Positions 1 to 6,493 of a stretch of DNA of 10,325 nt are shown here, one piece after another (position 1 is the first letter of the stretch; each line of letters opens with the position of its first letter). The translations under genes were made by a program, and so were the position numbers. Source of the stretch: an uncultured Clostridia bacterium. GTDB taxonomy: Bacteria; Bacillota_A; Clostridia; TANB77; CAG-508. The stretch lies in contig CALXZF010000102.1 of the NCBI GenBank assembly GCA_944393165.1, positions 1 through 10,325 on the forward strand, given 5' to 3'. The notes below the pieces were generated by a model, which saw only the letters and a program-made list of their open reading frames with translations, did not search any database and had not been told where the DNA came from.

Positions 1-36
1 GATACTGTTAAAGCTTTAATTGAAAAAGCAAAATAG
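1..36 (+). CDS. rpsP: Ribosomal protein S16, C-terminal end (partial)
   Basis: The window opens inside a reading frame whose last eleven residues are DTVKALIEKAK followed by TAG. This fits the usual end of bacterial S16, a small 30S subunit protein needed for assembly of the body of the subunit. The call rests on that short tail plus position: in Firmicutes rpsP lies directly upstream of the KH-domain gene khpA and the rimM-trmD-rplS genes, exactly as here. Only nine bases separate its stop from the next start, so the genes are almost certainly co-transcribed. The start and most of the gene lie outside the window. Confidence 0.75.
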   Translation, partial: DTVKALIEKAK

Positions 37-45
37 GAGGATACT

Positions 46-276
46 ATGAAACAAGTTTTAGAAACAATAATAAAAAATATTGTAGAAAATGGTGAAGCTG
101 TTTCTATTAATGAAAAACAAGAAGCAGACAAAATTGTTTTTGAAGTTAAAGTTGATGAAAAAGATATGGGAAGAATAATTGGTAAACAAGGTAAAGTTGC
201 AAATTCAATCCGTACTCTTATGAAAGCTTTGGGTTCAAAAGACAAAAAGAAGGTAAGTATAGAATTCTTAGATTAG
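46..276 (+). CDS. khpA: KH-domain RNA-binding protein KhpA (YlqC family)
   Basis: A 76-residue protein made of essentially one KH domain. The signature GxxG loop is visible as IIGKQGK (Gly46 and Gly49), followed by the helix VANSIRTLMKALG, which matches the YlqC/KhpA family in both length and sequence. Family members bind RNA, form dimers with KhpB (Jag) in streptococci, and influence cell division and elongation; a link to ribosome assembly is often inferred from gene context. The ribosome binding site AGGAGG (36-41) overlaps the end of the rpsP stop codon. The 97-bp gap to rimM is the longest in this operon, and the ylqD gene that sits there in B. subtilis is missing. Confidence 0.93.
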   Translation: MKQVLETIIKNIVENGEAVSINEKQEADKIVFEVKVDEKDMGRIIGKQGKVANSIRTLMKALGSKDKKKVSIEFLD

Positions 277-315
277 AATTTTGCTCATATGTTATACTAA
301 GTAAAAAATTCTAAT
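272..315 (+). other. AT-rich stem-loop at the khpA stop codon
   Basis: ATTAGAATTTT (272-282) is exactly complementary to AAAATTCTAAT (305-315), giving an 11-bp perfect stem with a 22-nt loop that includes the khpA stop codon. The stem has only two G-C pairs and no U-tract follows, so it is unlikely to be a strong intrinsic terminator. It could be an mRNA processing or stability element between khpA and rimM. In an AT-rich genome a chance origin remains possible. Confidence 0.35.
290..298 (+). promoter_or_regulatory. Possible extended -10 promoter upstream of rimM
   Basis: TGTTATACT contains an extended -10 pattern (TG-N-TATACT) 76 bases before the rimM start. No good -35 hexamer is seen at a 16-18 base spacing. 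If real it would give rimM-trmD-rplS a second, internal promoter, and it lies in the loop of the AT-rich stem-loop described next to it. This is sequence resemblance only. Confidence 0.3.
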
Positions 316-373
316 ATAGAATAATTTTGCAGAAATTTAAATGCATGCAATGTAAATAAAAATAGGAGCTAGA

Positions 374-883
374 ATGAAACAAGAATATTTTGAAATCGGT
401 CAAATTGTAAACACATTTGGTATTAAAGGATTTGTTAAAGTAAACCCATTTACAGATGATATGCAAAGGTTCGAAGAACTTAAAAGTGTATTAGTTATCA
501 AAAATAAAGAGACTATACACATGCAGATTGAAGAAGTAAAGTACCATAAAAATCAAGTTTTGATTAAATTTAAAGGAATAGAAGATATTAATATGGCTGA
601 GAAATATAAAGGATGCTATATTAGAATAAAAAGGGAAGATGCTAGAAAACTTCCAAAAGATACATATTTTATTGCTGATTTAATTGGACTTACAGTATAT
701 GATGATAACGGCAATTTACTTGGAAAAGTGGATGATATATACAATAACAAAAGCCATGATATATATGTGGTAAAAAACGATTTGGGAAAACAAATATTGT
801 TACCTTCAACCAAAGAAGTAATTAAGCAAATTGATATTGATAATGATAGAATTATAGTTCATTTAATAGAAGGGTTAGTTTAA
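374..883 (+). CDS. rimM: Ribosome maturation factor RimM
   Basis: A 169-residue protein of typical RimM length. The N-terminal beta-barrel domain (about residues 6-88) begins with the family signature [22 protein letters not shown]. The C-terminal PRC-barrel (about 95-168) shows [23 protein letters not shown] and a late block [14 protein letters not shown], ending in the usual EGLV. RimM binds S19 on the 30S head and helps process and fold 16S rRNA. The start is supported by an AGGAG sequence ten bases upstream of the ATG. The gene lies between khpA and trmD, with 17 bases to trmD, so translation of the two is probably coordinated. Confidence 0.96.
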   Translation: MKQEYFEIGQIVNTFGIKGFVKVNPFTDDMQRFEELKSVLVIKNKETIHMQIEEVKYHKNQVLIKFKGIEDINMAEKYKGCYIRIKREDARKLPKDTYFIADLIGLTVYDDNGNLLGKVDDIYNNKSHDIYVVKNDLGKQILLPSTKEVIKQIDIDNDRIIVHLIEGLV

Positions 884-900
884 AAAAATGTGGAGGAAAA

Positions 901-1566
901 ATGAAATTTGATGTGCTTACACTTTTCCCAGAAATGTTTGAATGCTTAAATTCAAGTATAATAGGAAAAGCAAAAGAAAGAGAGCTAATAGAAATTAATT
1001 TAATAAATATTAGAGATTTTTCAAAGGATAAACACAAAAAGGTAGATGATACTCCATATGGTGGAGGAGCCGGAATGGTAATGAAACCAGATGTGGTATA
1101 TGATGCATATTCTTCAGTAAAAGATGAAAATGCAAAAGTTATATATTTATCTCCACAAGGAAAAGTACTAAACCAAGAAAAAGTAAAAGAATTATCAAAT
1201 GAAAATCATTTAATATTACTTTGCGGACATTATGAGGGAATAGACCAAAGAGTTCTAGATGAAATTGTAGATGAGGAAATATCTATTGGAGACTATGTAT
1301 TAACAGGAGGAGAGCTACCAGCAATGGTGCTTATAGATTCAGTTAGTAGATATGTTGAAGGAGTTCTAAGCGAGGATTCGACAAAAGAAGAGTCGTTTAG
1401 TAATGGAATGCTAGAGTATCCTCAATATACAAGACCAGAAGAATTTAGAGGTAAAAAAGTTCCAGAAGTATTAATTTCTGGGCATCATGAAAATATAAAA
1501 AAATGGCGAGATGAAAAATCGCTTGAAATTACTAAATTAAAAAGACCAGATTTATTAGAAAAATAA
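901..1566 (+). CDS. trmD: tRNA (guanine-N1-)-methyltransferase TrmD
   Basis: TrmD methylates N1 of G37 in tRNAs with a G at position 36, using S-adenosylmethionine, and so prevents +1 frameshifting. The protein is 221 residues, slightly shorter than the usual 240-255. The SPOUT trefoil-knot elements are present: [10 protein letters not shown] (4-13), the loop [13 protein letters not shown] (51-63), [12 protein letters not shown] (107-118) and [13 protein letters not shown] (129-141). Near the C-terminal domain, [18 protein letters not shown] (163-180) aligns with the segment that carries the general-base Asp169 in Haemophilus/E. coli TrmD; by my manual alignment that position is Glu164 here. 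The ribosome binding site GGAGG lies four to five bases from the ATG. Only 16 bases separate it from rplS. Confidence 0.97.
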   Translation: MKFDVLTLFPEMFECLNSSIIGKAKERELIEINLINIRDFSKDKHKKVDDTPYGGGAGMVMKPDVVYDAYSSVKDENAKVIYLSPQGKVLNQEKVKELSNENHLILLCGHYEGIDQRVLDEIVDEEISIGDYVLTGGELPAMVLIDSVSRYVEGVLSEDSTKEESFSNGMLEYPQYTRPEEFRGKKVPEVLISGHHENIKKWRDEKSLEITKLKRPDLLEK

Positions 1567-1582
1567 GAAAGGAGGATATCAA

Positions 1583-2119
1583 ATGGATATCATAAAATCA
1601 ATAGAACATGAACAATTGAAAAATAAGATACCAGAACTTAAAATTGGTGATACAGTAAGAGTTCATCAAAGAATTAAGGAAGGTAATAGAGAGAGAATCC
1701 AAGTATTTGAAGGAATTATAATTAAAAAACAAGGTGGAGGAGTAAATAGTACATTCACAGTAAGAAAAATAGCTTACGGTGTTGGTGTAGAAAAAACATT
1801 CTTAGTACATTCTCCAATGGTAGAAAAAGTAGAGGTAGTAAGAGTAGGTAAAGCAAGAAGAGCAAAATTGTATTACCTAAGAGACAGAGTAGGTAAAGCT
1901 GCTAAGACAAAAGAACTTACAGGTGCTAGAATAGAAAACAGAGAAATCGTTATTAAAGCAGATGCTGAAGAAGAAGTTCCTGTAGAGGCAGCTCCAGAAG
2001 AGGCACCAGCTGTTGAAACTGAAGCTCCAGTTGTTCAAGAAGTTGTTGATACAGTTAAAGAAGAACCTGTAGAAACAGTAAAAGAACCAGCTGAAGAAGC
2101 AAAAAAAGAAGAAAAATAA
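1583..2119 (+). CDS. rplS: Ribosomal protein L19 with long acidic C-terminal tail
   Basis: Residues 1-112 are a standard L19, located at the 30S-50S interface: [23 protein letters not shown], the basic segment around [23 protein letters not shown], and the usual end near residue 112. Typical bacterial L19 is about 115 residues and stops there. This one continues to residue 178. The extra 66 residues start with a short mixed segment ([19 protein letters not shown]) and then become rich in Glu, Ala, Pro and Val, with near-repeats of the EEP-V-E-V type and a Lys/Glu end. The tail looks disordered and strongly acidic, which is unusual for a ribosomal protein. The reading frame is continuous, with no sign of a frameshift or fused known domain. 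The ribosome binding site is AAAGGAGG (1568-1575). It is the last gene before the palindromic repeat. Confidence 0.96.
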   Translation: MDIIKSIEHEQLKNKIPELKIGDTVRVHQRIKEGNRERIQVFEGIIIKKQGGGVNSTFTVRKIAYGVGVEKTFLVHSPMVEKVEVVRVGKARRAKLYYLRDRVGKAAKTKELTGARIENREIVIKADAEEEVPVEAAPEEAPAVETEAPVVQEVVDTVKEEPVETVKEPAEEAKKEEK

Positions 2120-2125
2120 TATAAA

Positions 2126-2170
2126 AAAACTGGGACAAGGGGACGGAGCTTTTGTCCCAGTTTTGGGATA
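2126..2170 (+). terminator. Probable terminator function of the left hairpin
   Basis: The hairpin begins seven bases after the rplS stop codon. It has a 13-bp stem with a CTGGGACAA core, preceded by a run of A and followed by TTTT. In the opposite direction the same A/T flanks supply a U-run, so it could also stop transcription arriving from the Lon-like gene. The T-run is short and interrupted by GGG, so termination efficiency is uncertain. Confidence 0.45.
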
Positions 2171-2265
2171 TGGGGACACACCTATTTATGCTTATATGCA
2201 ATAATACTTAGGTCTGTCCCTTTGTCCCAATTTTGGGACAAAAGCTCCGTCCCCCTGTCCCAAAA
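2126..2265. repeat. REPIN-like palindromic repeat, two inverted GGGGACGG hairpins
   Basis: The gap between the convergent rplS and Lon-like genes is nearly all palindrome. Left hairpin: a 13-bp perfect stem, 2126-2138 with 2152-2164, around a loop containing GGGGACGG. Right hairpin: a 10-bp stem, 2231-2240 with 2256-2265, with a loop containing the complement CCGTCCCC; an alternative 10-bp stem is 2221-2230 with 2234-2243. The left unit from 2132 and the reverse complement of the right unit match at 27 of 28 positions, and weaker symmetry continues inward to about 2186 and 2206. This pair of inverted hairpin units matches the architecture of REP doublets (REPINs), which are spread by RAYT/TnpA-REP transposases; GGGGACGG/TGTCCC units are familiar from clostridial genomes. 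No transposase is present here. Confidence 0.75.
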
Positions 2266-2266
2266 A

Positions 2267-4660
2267 TTACTTTTCCTTACTTACTTTAGCGTATTTTTTT
2301 AATTTGTTATTTACTAAATAATTTATTGTGCCAGCAGGGAAGTTTCCGTTTTCATCTTTGCTACCAGCAGGAACGCCTGTTAAAAGTTCAATTCCTTCAT
2401 CTATGGTTGAAATAGCATAAATGTGGAAGTTTCCTTCTTTTACAGCATTTACTACTTCGTCTGAAAGATTTAAGTTTCGTACATTCTGCTTTGGAATTAT
2501 TACACTGTGTGAACCGTCTAATCCTCTCATCTTGCATACTTGGAAGAAACCTTCTATCTTATCGTTTACTCCACCTATAGGTTGTATTTCACCTTTTTGA
2601 TTTACTGAACCAGTAACAGCAAAAGATTGATTTATAGGTATATCTGCCAAACTTGAAAGTATAGCATATAATTCTGTGCTTGATGCACTATCTCCGTCTA
2701 CACCACTATATAACTGCTCAAAGCATATGCTTGCAGTAAGAGATAATGGCATGTCTTGTGCAAACATTTGGCCTAAGTAACCACTTAGAATTAGTATACC
2801 CTTAGAATGAGATGAACCTGAAAGTTCAACTTCTCTTTCTATATTAATTATGCCATTTTTTCCTGTATAAGTATTTGCAGTTATTTTTACAGGTTTTCCA
2901 AAAGTGTAATCTCCTACATTCATTATTGTAAGGCCATTTATTTGTCCAACTACTGAGCTAGAAGTGCTAATAAGAAGTGTATCATCTTTTATCATTTCCA
3001 TATATTTTTCATCATATTTCTTTGATCTATCAGCTCTTTGCTCAAGTGCTTTATTAATAAATTCTTCTGTAATGACTTTTGATTTTGCCATTTTAGCCCA
3101 TGTGTGAGCTTCTCCAACAATAAGAGACAAATCTGTAAATCTTGTAGAAAGTTTTTCTTGATTATCGGCAAGTTTAGAAGCATATTCAACAAGTCTAGCC
3201 ATAGCGCCTCTATCTAATCCATATATGTTTTCATGGTCACAATATCCTTTTACAAATCTAGCTAGTTTTATCATATTGTCTTTATTTAATGGAGCCTCAT
3301 CAGCAAACTCTACTTTTATTTTAAATAGTTTTCTAAAATCCGGATCCATAGCAAGCAATGTTTGATAAATATTTTCGTCTCCTATCAAAATAACTTTTAA
3401 ATCTAGATGAATTGGTTCAGGTTTTAATGAAACCATAACCATAGAAGAACGAGGGTCTGCAGCATTTTCTATTCCTAAAGTTTTACTTCTTAAAACTTTT
3501 TTCAAAGCATCATAACATAATGAATTTGTTAATAAATCATTTGCTTGAAATACTAAATACCCACCATTTGCAATGTGTAATAGTCCTGGCTTTAACATTG
3601 TATAATCGGTCTTTAATGCTCCATAATAATTTTCGTATTCTAACTTTCCAAAAATATTGTGATAAGAATAATTAGTATCTGCAACAACAGGAGCTCCTTC
3701 AAGATTGCTATTATCAACAAATAAATTAACTCTATAATTAAGCCATGGTTTTATTAACTCAGGATGAGCCGCTTGAGGGCCATGTAACTTTCCTTCCAAA
3801 GCTTTCTCATCTGCAGTAAATAAATCAATATTCTTTAAAATATCATTTTTAACAGAATCTAGAAAAGTATTTATTTTTTTATTTCTTTTATATTTACTTT
3901 TAATAATATTTATATGTCCATTAATAGTCAAAAGAGCAACATTAGATTGCCATTCTTGTACTTTGTTTTCGGCATCTCTTTCAATAGACTTAATCTCACT
4001 TATTGCAGACATAATATGTTGTTGAACAATAGTTGATTTGTCTTCATATTCTTTCTTTACAGCTTCATCAAGTTTATTAAATTCTTCTTCTGCAATAGTT
4101 TTGCCATTCATAATTGGCATCATATAAATACCATTTTGAGCAGATTTAACAGTAAAACCATATTCAGCAGATGTTTGATTTAACTTTTCAAGTAGTAGAC
4201 TACGCTTAGTTTCATACTCTTGTTTAATTAAATTCTTTTCTCTTTCGAAATCTTCATTATTGAATGTATTTTTAATATCTACTTTAATTTCATTGATAAA
4301 AGAATTCATAATGTCTCTAAATTCCTTACCTTGTCCAGCTGGTAAAGAAATAGCAACTGGCTCATTTGGGTTATTAAAATTATATACATAGCACCAATCA
4401 TTAGGAACCTTTTTCTTCTTTGAAATAGTACTTAAACAATTCTTAACATATGAAGTTTTTCCAACACCATATGGTCCTTCAACATAAACATTATATCCAT
4501 TAATATCTACATTAAGCCCAAACTCCAATGCTTTCATTCCACGCTCTTGTCCAATTCCTGTACTAATTGGCTCTAAATCATCAGTTGTGTTAAAAGTAAA
4601 CACCTTTGGATCACAAGTAGTTTTCAATTCTTTGTATCCAAGTTCATTTTTTCTTTTCAT
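2267..4660 (-). CDS. Lon-like AAA+ ATPase / S16 serine protease
   Basis: A 797-residue protein with the layout of the AAA_32 plus Lon-protease family (LonB/LonC-like, distinct from classical LonA because no N-terminal LON substrate domain is seen). The Walker A motif GPYGVGKT is at 62-69, very close to the N-terminus. A long Glu/Lys-rich helical insertion (about 130-290) follows. The segment LHIANGGYLVFQANDLL (361-377) is where Walker B is expected, with Gln372 at the usual Asp position. An arginine-finger-like DPDFRKLFKIK lies at 439-449. The protease domain (about 565-765) carries the dyad Ser658 (VDGDSASS) and Lys701 (GGVNDKIEGF). No transmembrane helix is seen, so it is probably cytosolic and degrades damaged or specific regulatory proteins. 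The ribosome binding site TAAGGAGG lies six bases from the start. It is 18 bases downstream of tsaB-rimI, the last gene of the minus-strand operon. Confidence 0.93.
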   Translation of the reverse strand: MKRKNELGYKELKTTCDPKVFTFNTTDDLEPISTGIGQERGMKALEFGLNVDINGYNVYVEGPYGVGKTSYVKNCLSTISKKKKVPNDWCYVYNFNNPNEPVAISLPAGQGKEFRDIMNSFINEIKVDIKNTFNNEDFEREKNLIKQEYETKRSLLLEKLNQTSAEYGFTVKSAQNGIYMMPIMNGKTIAEEEFNKLDEAVKKEYEDKSTIVQQHIMSAISEIKSIERDAENKVQEWQSNVALLTINGHINIIKSKYKRNKKINTFLDSVKNDILKNIDLFTADEKALEGKLHGPQAAHPELIKPWLNYRVNLFVDNSNLEGAPVVADTNYSYHNIFGKLEYENYYGALKTDYTMLKPGLLHIANGGYLVFQANDLLTNSLCYDALKKVLRSKTLGIENAADPRSSMVMVSLKPEPIHLDLKVILIGDENIYQTLLAMDPDFRKLFKIKVEFADEAPLNKDNMIKLARFVKGYCDHENIYGLDRGAMARLVEYASKLADNQEKLSTRFTDLSLIVGEAHTWAKMAKSKVITEEFINKALEQRADRSKKYDEKYMEMIKDDTLLISTSSSVVGQINGLTIMNVGDYTFGKPVKITANTYTGKNGIINIEREVELSGSSHSKGILILSGYLGQMFAQDMPLSLTASICFEQLYSGVDGDSASSTELYAILSSLADIPINQSFAVTGSVNQKGEIQPIGGVNDKIEGFFQVCKMRGLDGSHSVIIPKQNVRNLNLSDEVVNAVKEGNFHIYAISTIDEGIELLTGVPAGSKDENGNFPAGTINYLVNNKLKKYAKVSKEK

Positions 4661-4678
4661 TTGTATCCTCCTTATTTT

Positions 4679-5836
4679 TCATAATTCTAATGTCATAATT
4701 ATTGCGTCATCTGTATTATTATAATACTTTTTCCTTAAACCTATTCGCTTAAAATTAAATTTTTTATATAAATTAATTGCAGGATAGTTATTGCTATTTA
4801 CTTCAAGAGTAATGCTTTTTAAACCAAGCTCTTTAGCAGATGTTATTAAACTATTTAATAATTTTGTGCCAATCCCTAAATGTCTTTTGCTTAATTTTGA
4901 AACTATATTCATAATATTTGCTTCATCACATATTTTTAGAAAACCAGCGAAACCAACAATTTCATTATCAAGTTTTGCAACAAAATATGTTGAATTTGGA
5001 TTTTCAAAATCACTTTTTAAATTAGATATATTCCAAAATTTATCAAAATCACTTTCGAAAATTGGAGAAATTATATCAATGTCATCAGCAGTCATTTGCA
5101 CAATCTCAATTTTTTCTTCTAATGCTCTTTCTGCTTGAGATTTTCTTAGATAAATAGGAAGAATAGAAGAAGAATCTCCGTATTCACTAGCTAAATATTT
5201 GTTAAATCCTGCTATGCCAACACTTATGCCGTTTTGAAGATTTAAATCATCAGGTGCAAATATGGTTTTTGCAAAAGTTGAATTGATTTTATCTTTATAT
5301 ATGCAAGCTCCGTCTCCAACAAAAATAATTTGTTCGAATTTAAGAGAAGAGGTGACATCTTTTACTTTAGAAATTGTAGTATCAATATCTTCTGAAAAAA
5401 CAGAAATGGTGTCACAATTAATATGGTTATTTCTACTATCTTGTGAAAACTTATATAATCCGCAATATACATTGTCATGTTTGGCATCAATCAATGAACA
5501 CACAAGAGCATTATCAGCCATATCTTTAACATTGTAAGCTAAACTCTCTAATGAAGTAACACCAACTACGGGAATATTTTTTACATCTGCAAAAGACTTA
5601 ATAGTTGCAATTCCAATTCGAACTCCTGTAAAAGAGCCAGGTCCAATACAACAAGCTAAAAGAGATATATCATCTAAAGTTAGCCCTGTAGTTTTAAATG
5701 CTTTATCTATCATTGGCATTAGTTTCACAGAATGTGTTTTTTCATCATCATTACTTAAGTTTTCCAGTATTTTGTTATCATCTAAAATTATGACACTACA
5801 CACTTTAGATGATGTGTCAACTGCAAGAATTTTCAT
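4679..5836 (-). CDS. tsaB-rimI: TsaB-RimI fusion: t6A subunit plus protein N-acetyltransferase
   Basis: One continuous 385-residue frame carries two enzymes. Residues 1 to about 240 are TsaB, an ASKHA-fold protein that partners TsaD in making threonylcarbamoyladenosine at A37 of ANN-decoding tRNAs: ILAVDTSS at the N-terminus, CIGPGSFTGVRIGIATIKSFA (63-83), GVTSLESLAYN, LIDAKHDNVYCGLY, and the typical end LPIYLRKSQAERALEEK. Residues about 243-385 are a RimI-type GNAT acetyltransferase, which modifies the N-terminus of ribosomal protein S18: acetyl-CoA loop RHLGIG (318-323), LEVNSNNYPAINLYKKFNF (344-362) with Glu345 and Tyr357 at the expected active-site positions, and YYNNTDDAIIMTL at the end. 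The linker is nearly absent. The start has an AGGAGGAG sequence about eleven bases upstream. Separate tsaB and rimI genes are the common arrangement; fusions are known but less frequent. Confidence 0.95.
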   Translation of the reverse strand: MKILAVDTSSKVCSVIILDDNKILENLSNDDEKTHSVKLMPMIDKAFKTTGLTLDDISLLACCIGPGSFTGVRIGIATIKSFADVKNIPVVGVTSLESLAYNVKDMADNALVCSLIDAKHDNVYCGLYKFSQDSRNNHINCDTISVFSEDIDTTISKVKDVTSSLKFEQIIFVGDGACIYKDKINSTFAKTIFAPDDLNLQNGISVGIAGFNKYLASEYGDSSSILPIYLRKSQAERALEEKIEIVQMTADDIDIISPIFESDFDKFWNISNLKSDFENPNSTYFVAKLDNEIVGFAGFLKICDEANIMNIVSKLSKRHLGIGTKLLNSLITSAKELGLKSITLEVNSNNYPAINLYKKFNFKRIGLRKKYYNNTDDAIIMTLEL

Positions 5837-5908
5837 TTTTTTATATACTCCTCCTTATAGTACGAAGCTTATTAGCAAATCATTTCATCAGCATTATAAC
5901 ATAAATAA

Positions 5909-6337
5909 CTAATTTTCAATTGATTGTATTTCAAGTTTTCTAAAATCCATATTATCATCATCTTTACTAAAAATAATTTTTGTATATGGCTTAGGCAAAA
6001 TATCTTCAATAATTTCGCCCCATTCGATTAGGCAAATTCCTTTAGAAAAATATTCATCTCCGCCCATTGCATAAAATTCATCTTCATCTTCTAACCTGTA
6101 TACATCAAAATGATATATATTGATATCTTCAGCCAAATATTCATTAACTATTGTGAAAGTTGGACTAGAAATTTCATCTTCTAAATTAAAATGTTTTAAT
6201 ACACCTTGAACAAATTTTGTTTTACCAGAACCAAGTTCGCCAGAAAGAACGATTATATCCCCAGCTTTTAGATTTTTAGCAAAGTTTTCAGCAAAATTTA
6301 TGGTATCTTGTTCATTTTTAGAAATAAATGTTTTCAT
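5909..6337 (-). CDS. tsaE: tRNA t6A biosynthesis ATPase TsaE
   Basis: A 142-residue P-loop ATPase of normal TsaE length. The Walker A motif is GELGSGKT (33-40), followed by the family-specific SPTFTI (58-63), the Walker B-like YHFDVYRL (75-82) and LIEWGE (103-108). TsaE binds the TsaB-TsaD complex and drives the ATP-dependent cycling needed for threonylcarbamoyl transfer to tRNA A37. It is the first gene of the minus-strand operon, 72 bases upstream of the tsaB-rimI fusion, which supports joint expression of the t6A components. An AAAGGA ribosome binding site precedes the ATG, and a sigma-A-like promoter lies 29-57 bases upstream. tsaD, the catalytic partner often found in the same cluster, is not in this window. 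Confidence 0.97.
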   Translation of the reverse strand: MKTFISKNEQDTINFAENFAKNLKAGDIIVLSGELGSGKTKFVQGVLKHFNLEDEISSPTFTIVNEYLAEDINIYHFDVYRLEDEDEFYAMGGDEYFSKGICLIEWGEIIEDILPKPYTKIIFSKDDDNMDFRKLEIQSIEN

Positions 6338-6365
6338 ATTGTATCCTTTCTTAATTTTCTACAAT

Positions 6366-6394
6366 ATTGTATATTAAAGTGACTTATTTGTAAA
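6366..6394 (-). promoter_or_regulatory. Predicted sigma-A promoter for tsaE operon
   Basis: On the minus strand a TTTACA -35 box (6389-6394) and a TACAAT -10 box (6366-6371) are separated by exactly 17 bases. Transcription would start near 6359, giving a leader of about 20 nt that contains just the tsaE ribosome binding site. It is back-to-back with the plus-strand promoter: the two -35 boxes are 22 bases apart. Confidence 0.6.
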
Positions 6395-6416
6395 GAAAAA
6401 AAGATAAAAATTTGTG

Positions 6417-6445
6417 TTGACGCGAAAAAAGATTAATGATATACT
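6417..6445 (+). promoter_or_regulatory. Strong predicted sigma-A promoter for the cell-wall gene pair
   Basis: TTGACG (6417-6422) and TATACT (6440-6445) are separated by 17 bases, one mismatch from consensus in each box. Transcription would start near 6452, leaving a leader of about 42 nt. The ribosome binding site GAGGAGGA (6477-6484) lies nine bases before the glucosaminidase start. Confidence 0.75.
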
Positions 6446-6470
6446 TTATCGTGAAAAAAATGTCGATAAA
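6445..6470. promoter_or_regulatory. Inverted repeat over the predicted transcription start (candidate operator)
   Basis: TTTATCG (6445-6451) and CGATAAA (6464-6470) are perfect 7-bp inverted arms separated by 12 A-rich bases. The left arm overlaps the last base of the -10 box and the predicted start site lies in the spacer. That position suits a dimeric repressor that blocks the promoter of the glucosaminidase operon. In RNA it would be only a weak hairpin. I do not recognise it as the binding site of a known regulator. Confidence 0.45.
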
Positions 6471-6493
6471 ACGAATGAGGAGGAATTCAAAAA

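Noticed and set aside
1567..1582. L19 autoregulatory leader RNA before rplS
   Set aside because: The gap is only 16 bases and holds just the ribosome binding site, leaving no room for a structured leader.
1877..2179. 100-codon minus-strand frame rich in Phe, opposite the L19 tail
   Set aside because: It is the complement of the GAA/AAA-rich tail coding sequence, has no ribosome binding site and gives a low-complexity protein.
2120..2266. CRISPR or transposon end
   Set aside because: The repeats are inverted, only two units occur, no spacer pattern exists, and no transposase or target-site duplication was seen.
4791..5138. 115-codon plus-strand frame inside tsaB-rimI
   Set aside because: It is antisense to conserved RimI motifs that clearly identify the minus-strand gene, and has no start signal or recognisable protein.
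5837..5925. Possible internal promoter before tsaB-rimI (TATAAT on the minus strand at 5893-5898)
   Set aside because: The best -35-like TTGAAA is only 15 bases away, which is too close, and AT-rich gaps yield such -10 matches by chance.
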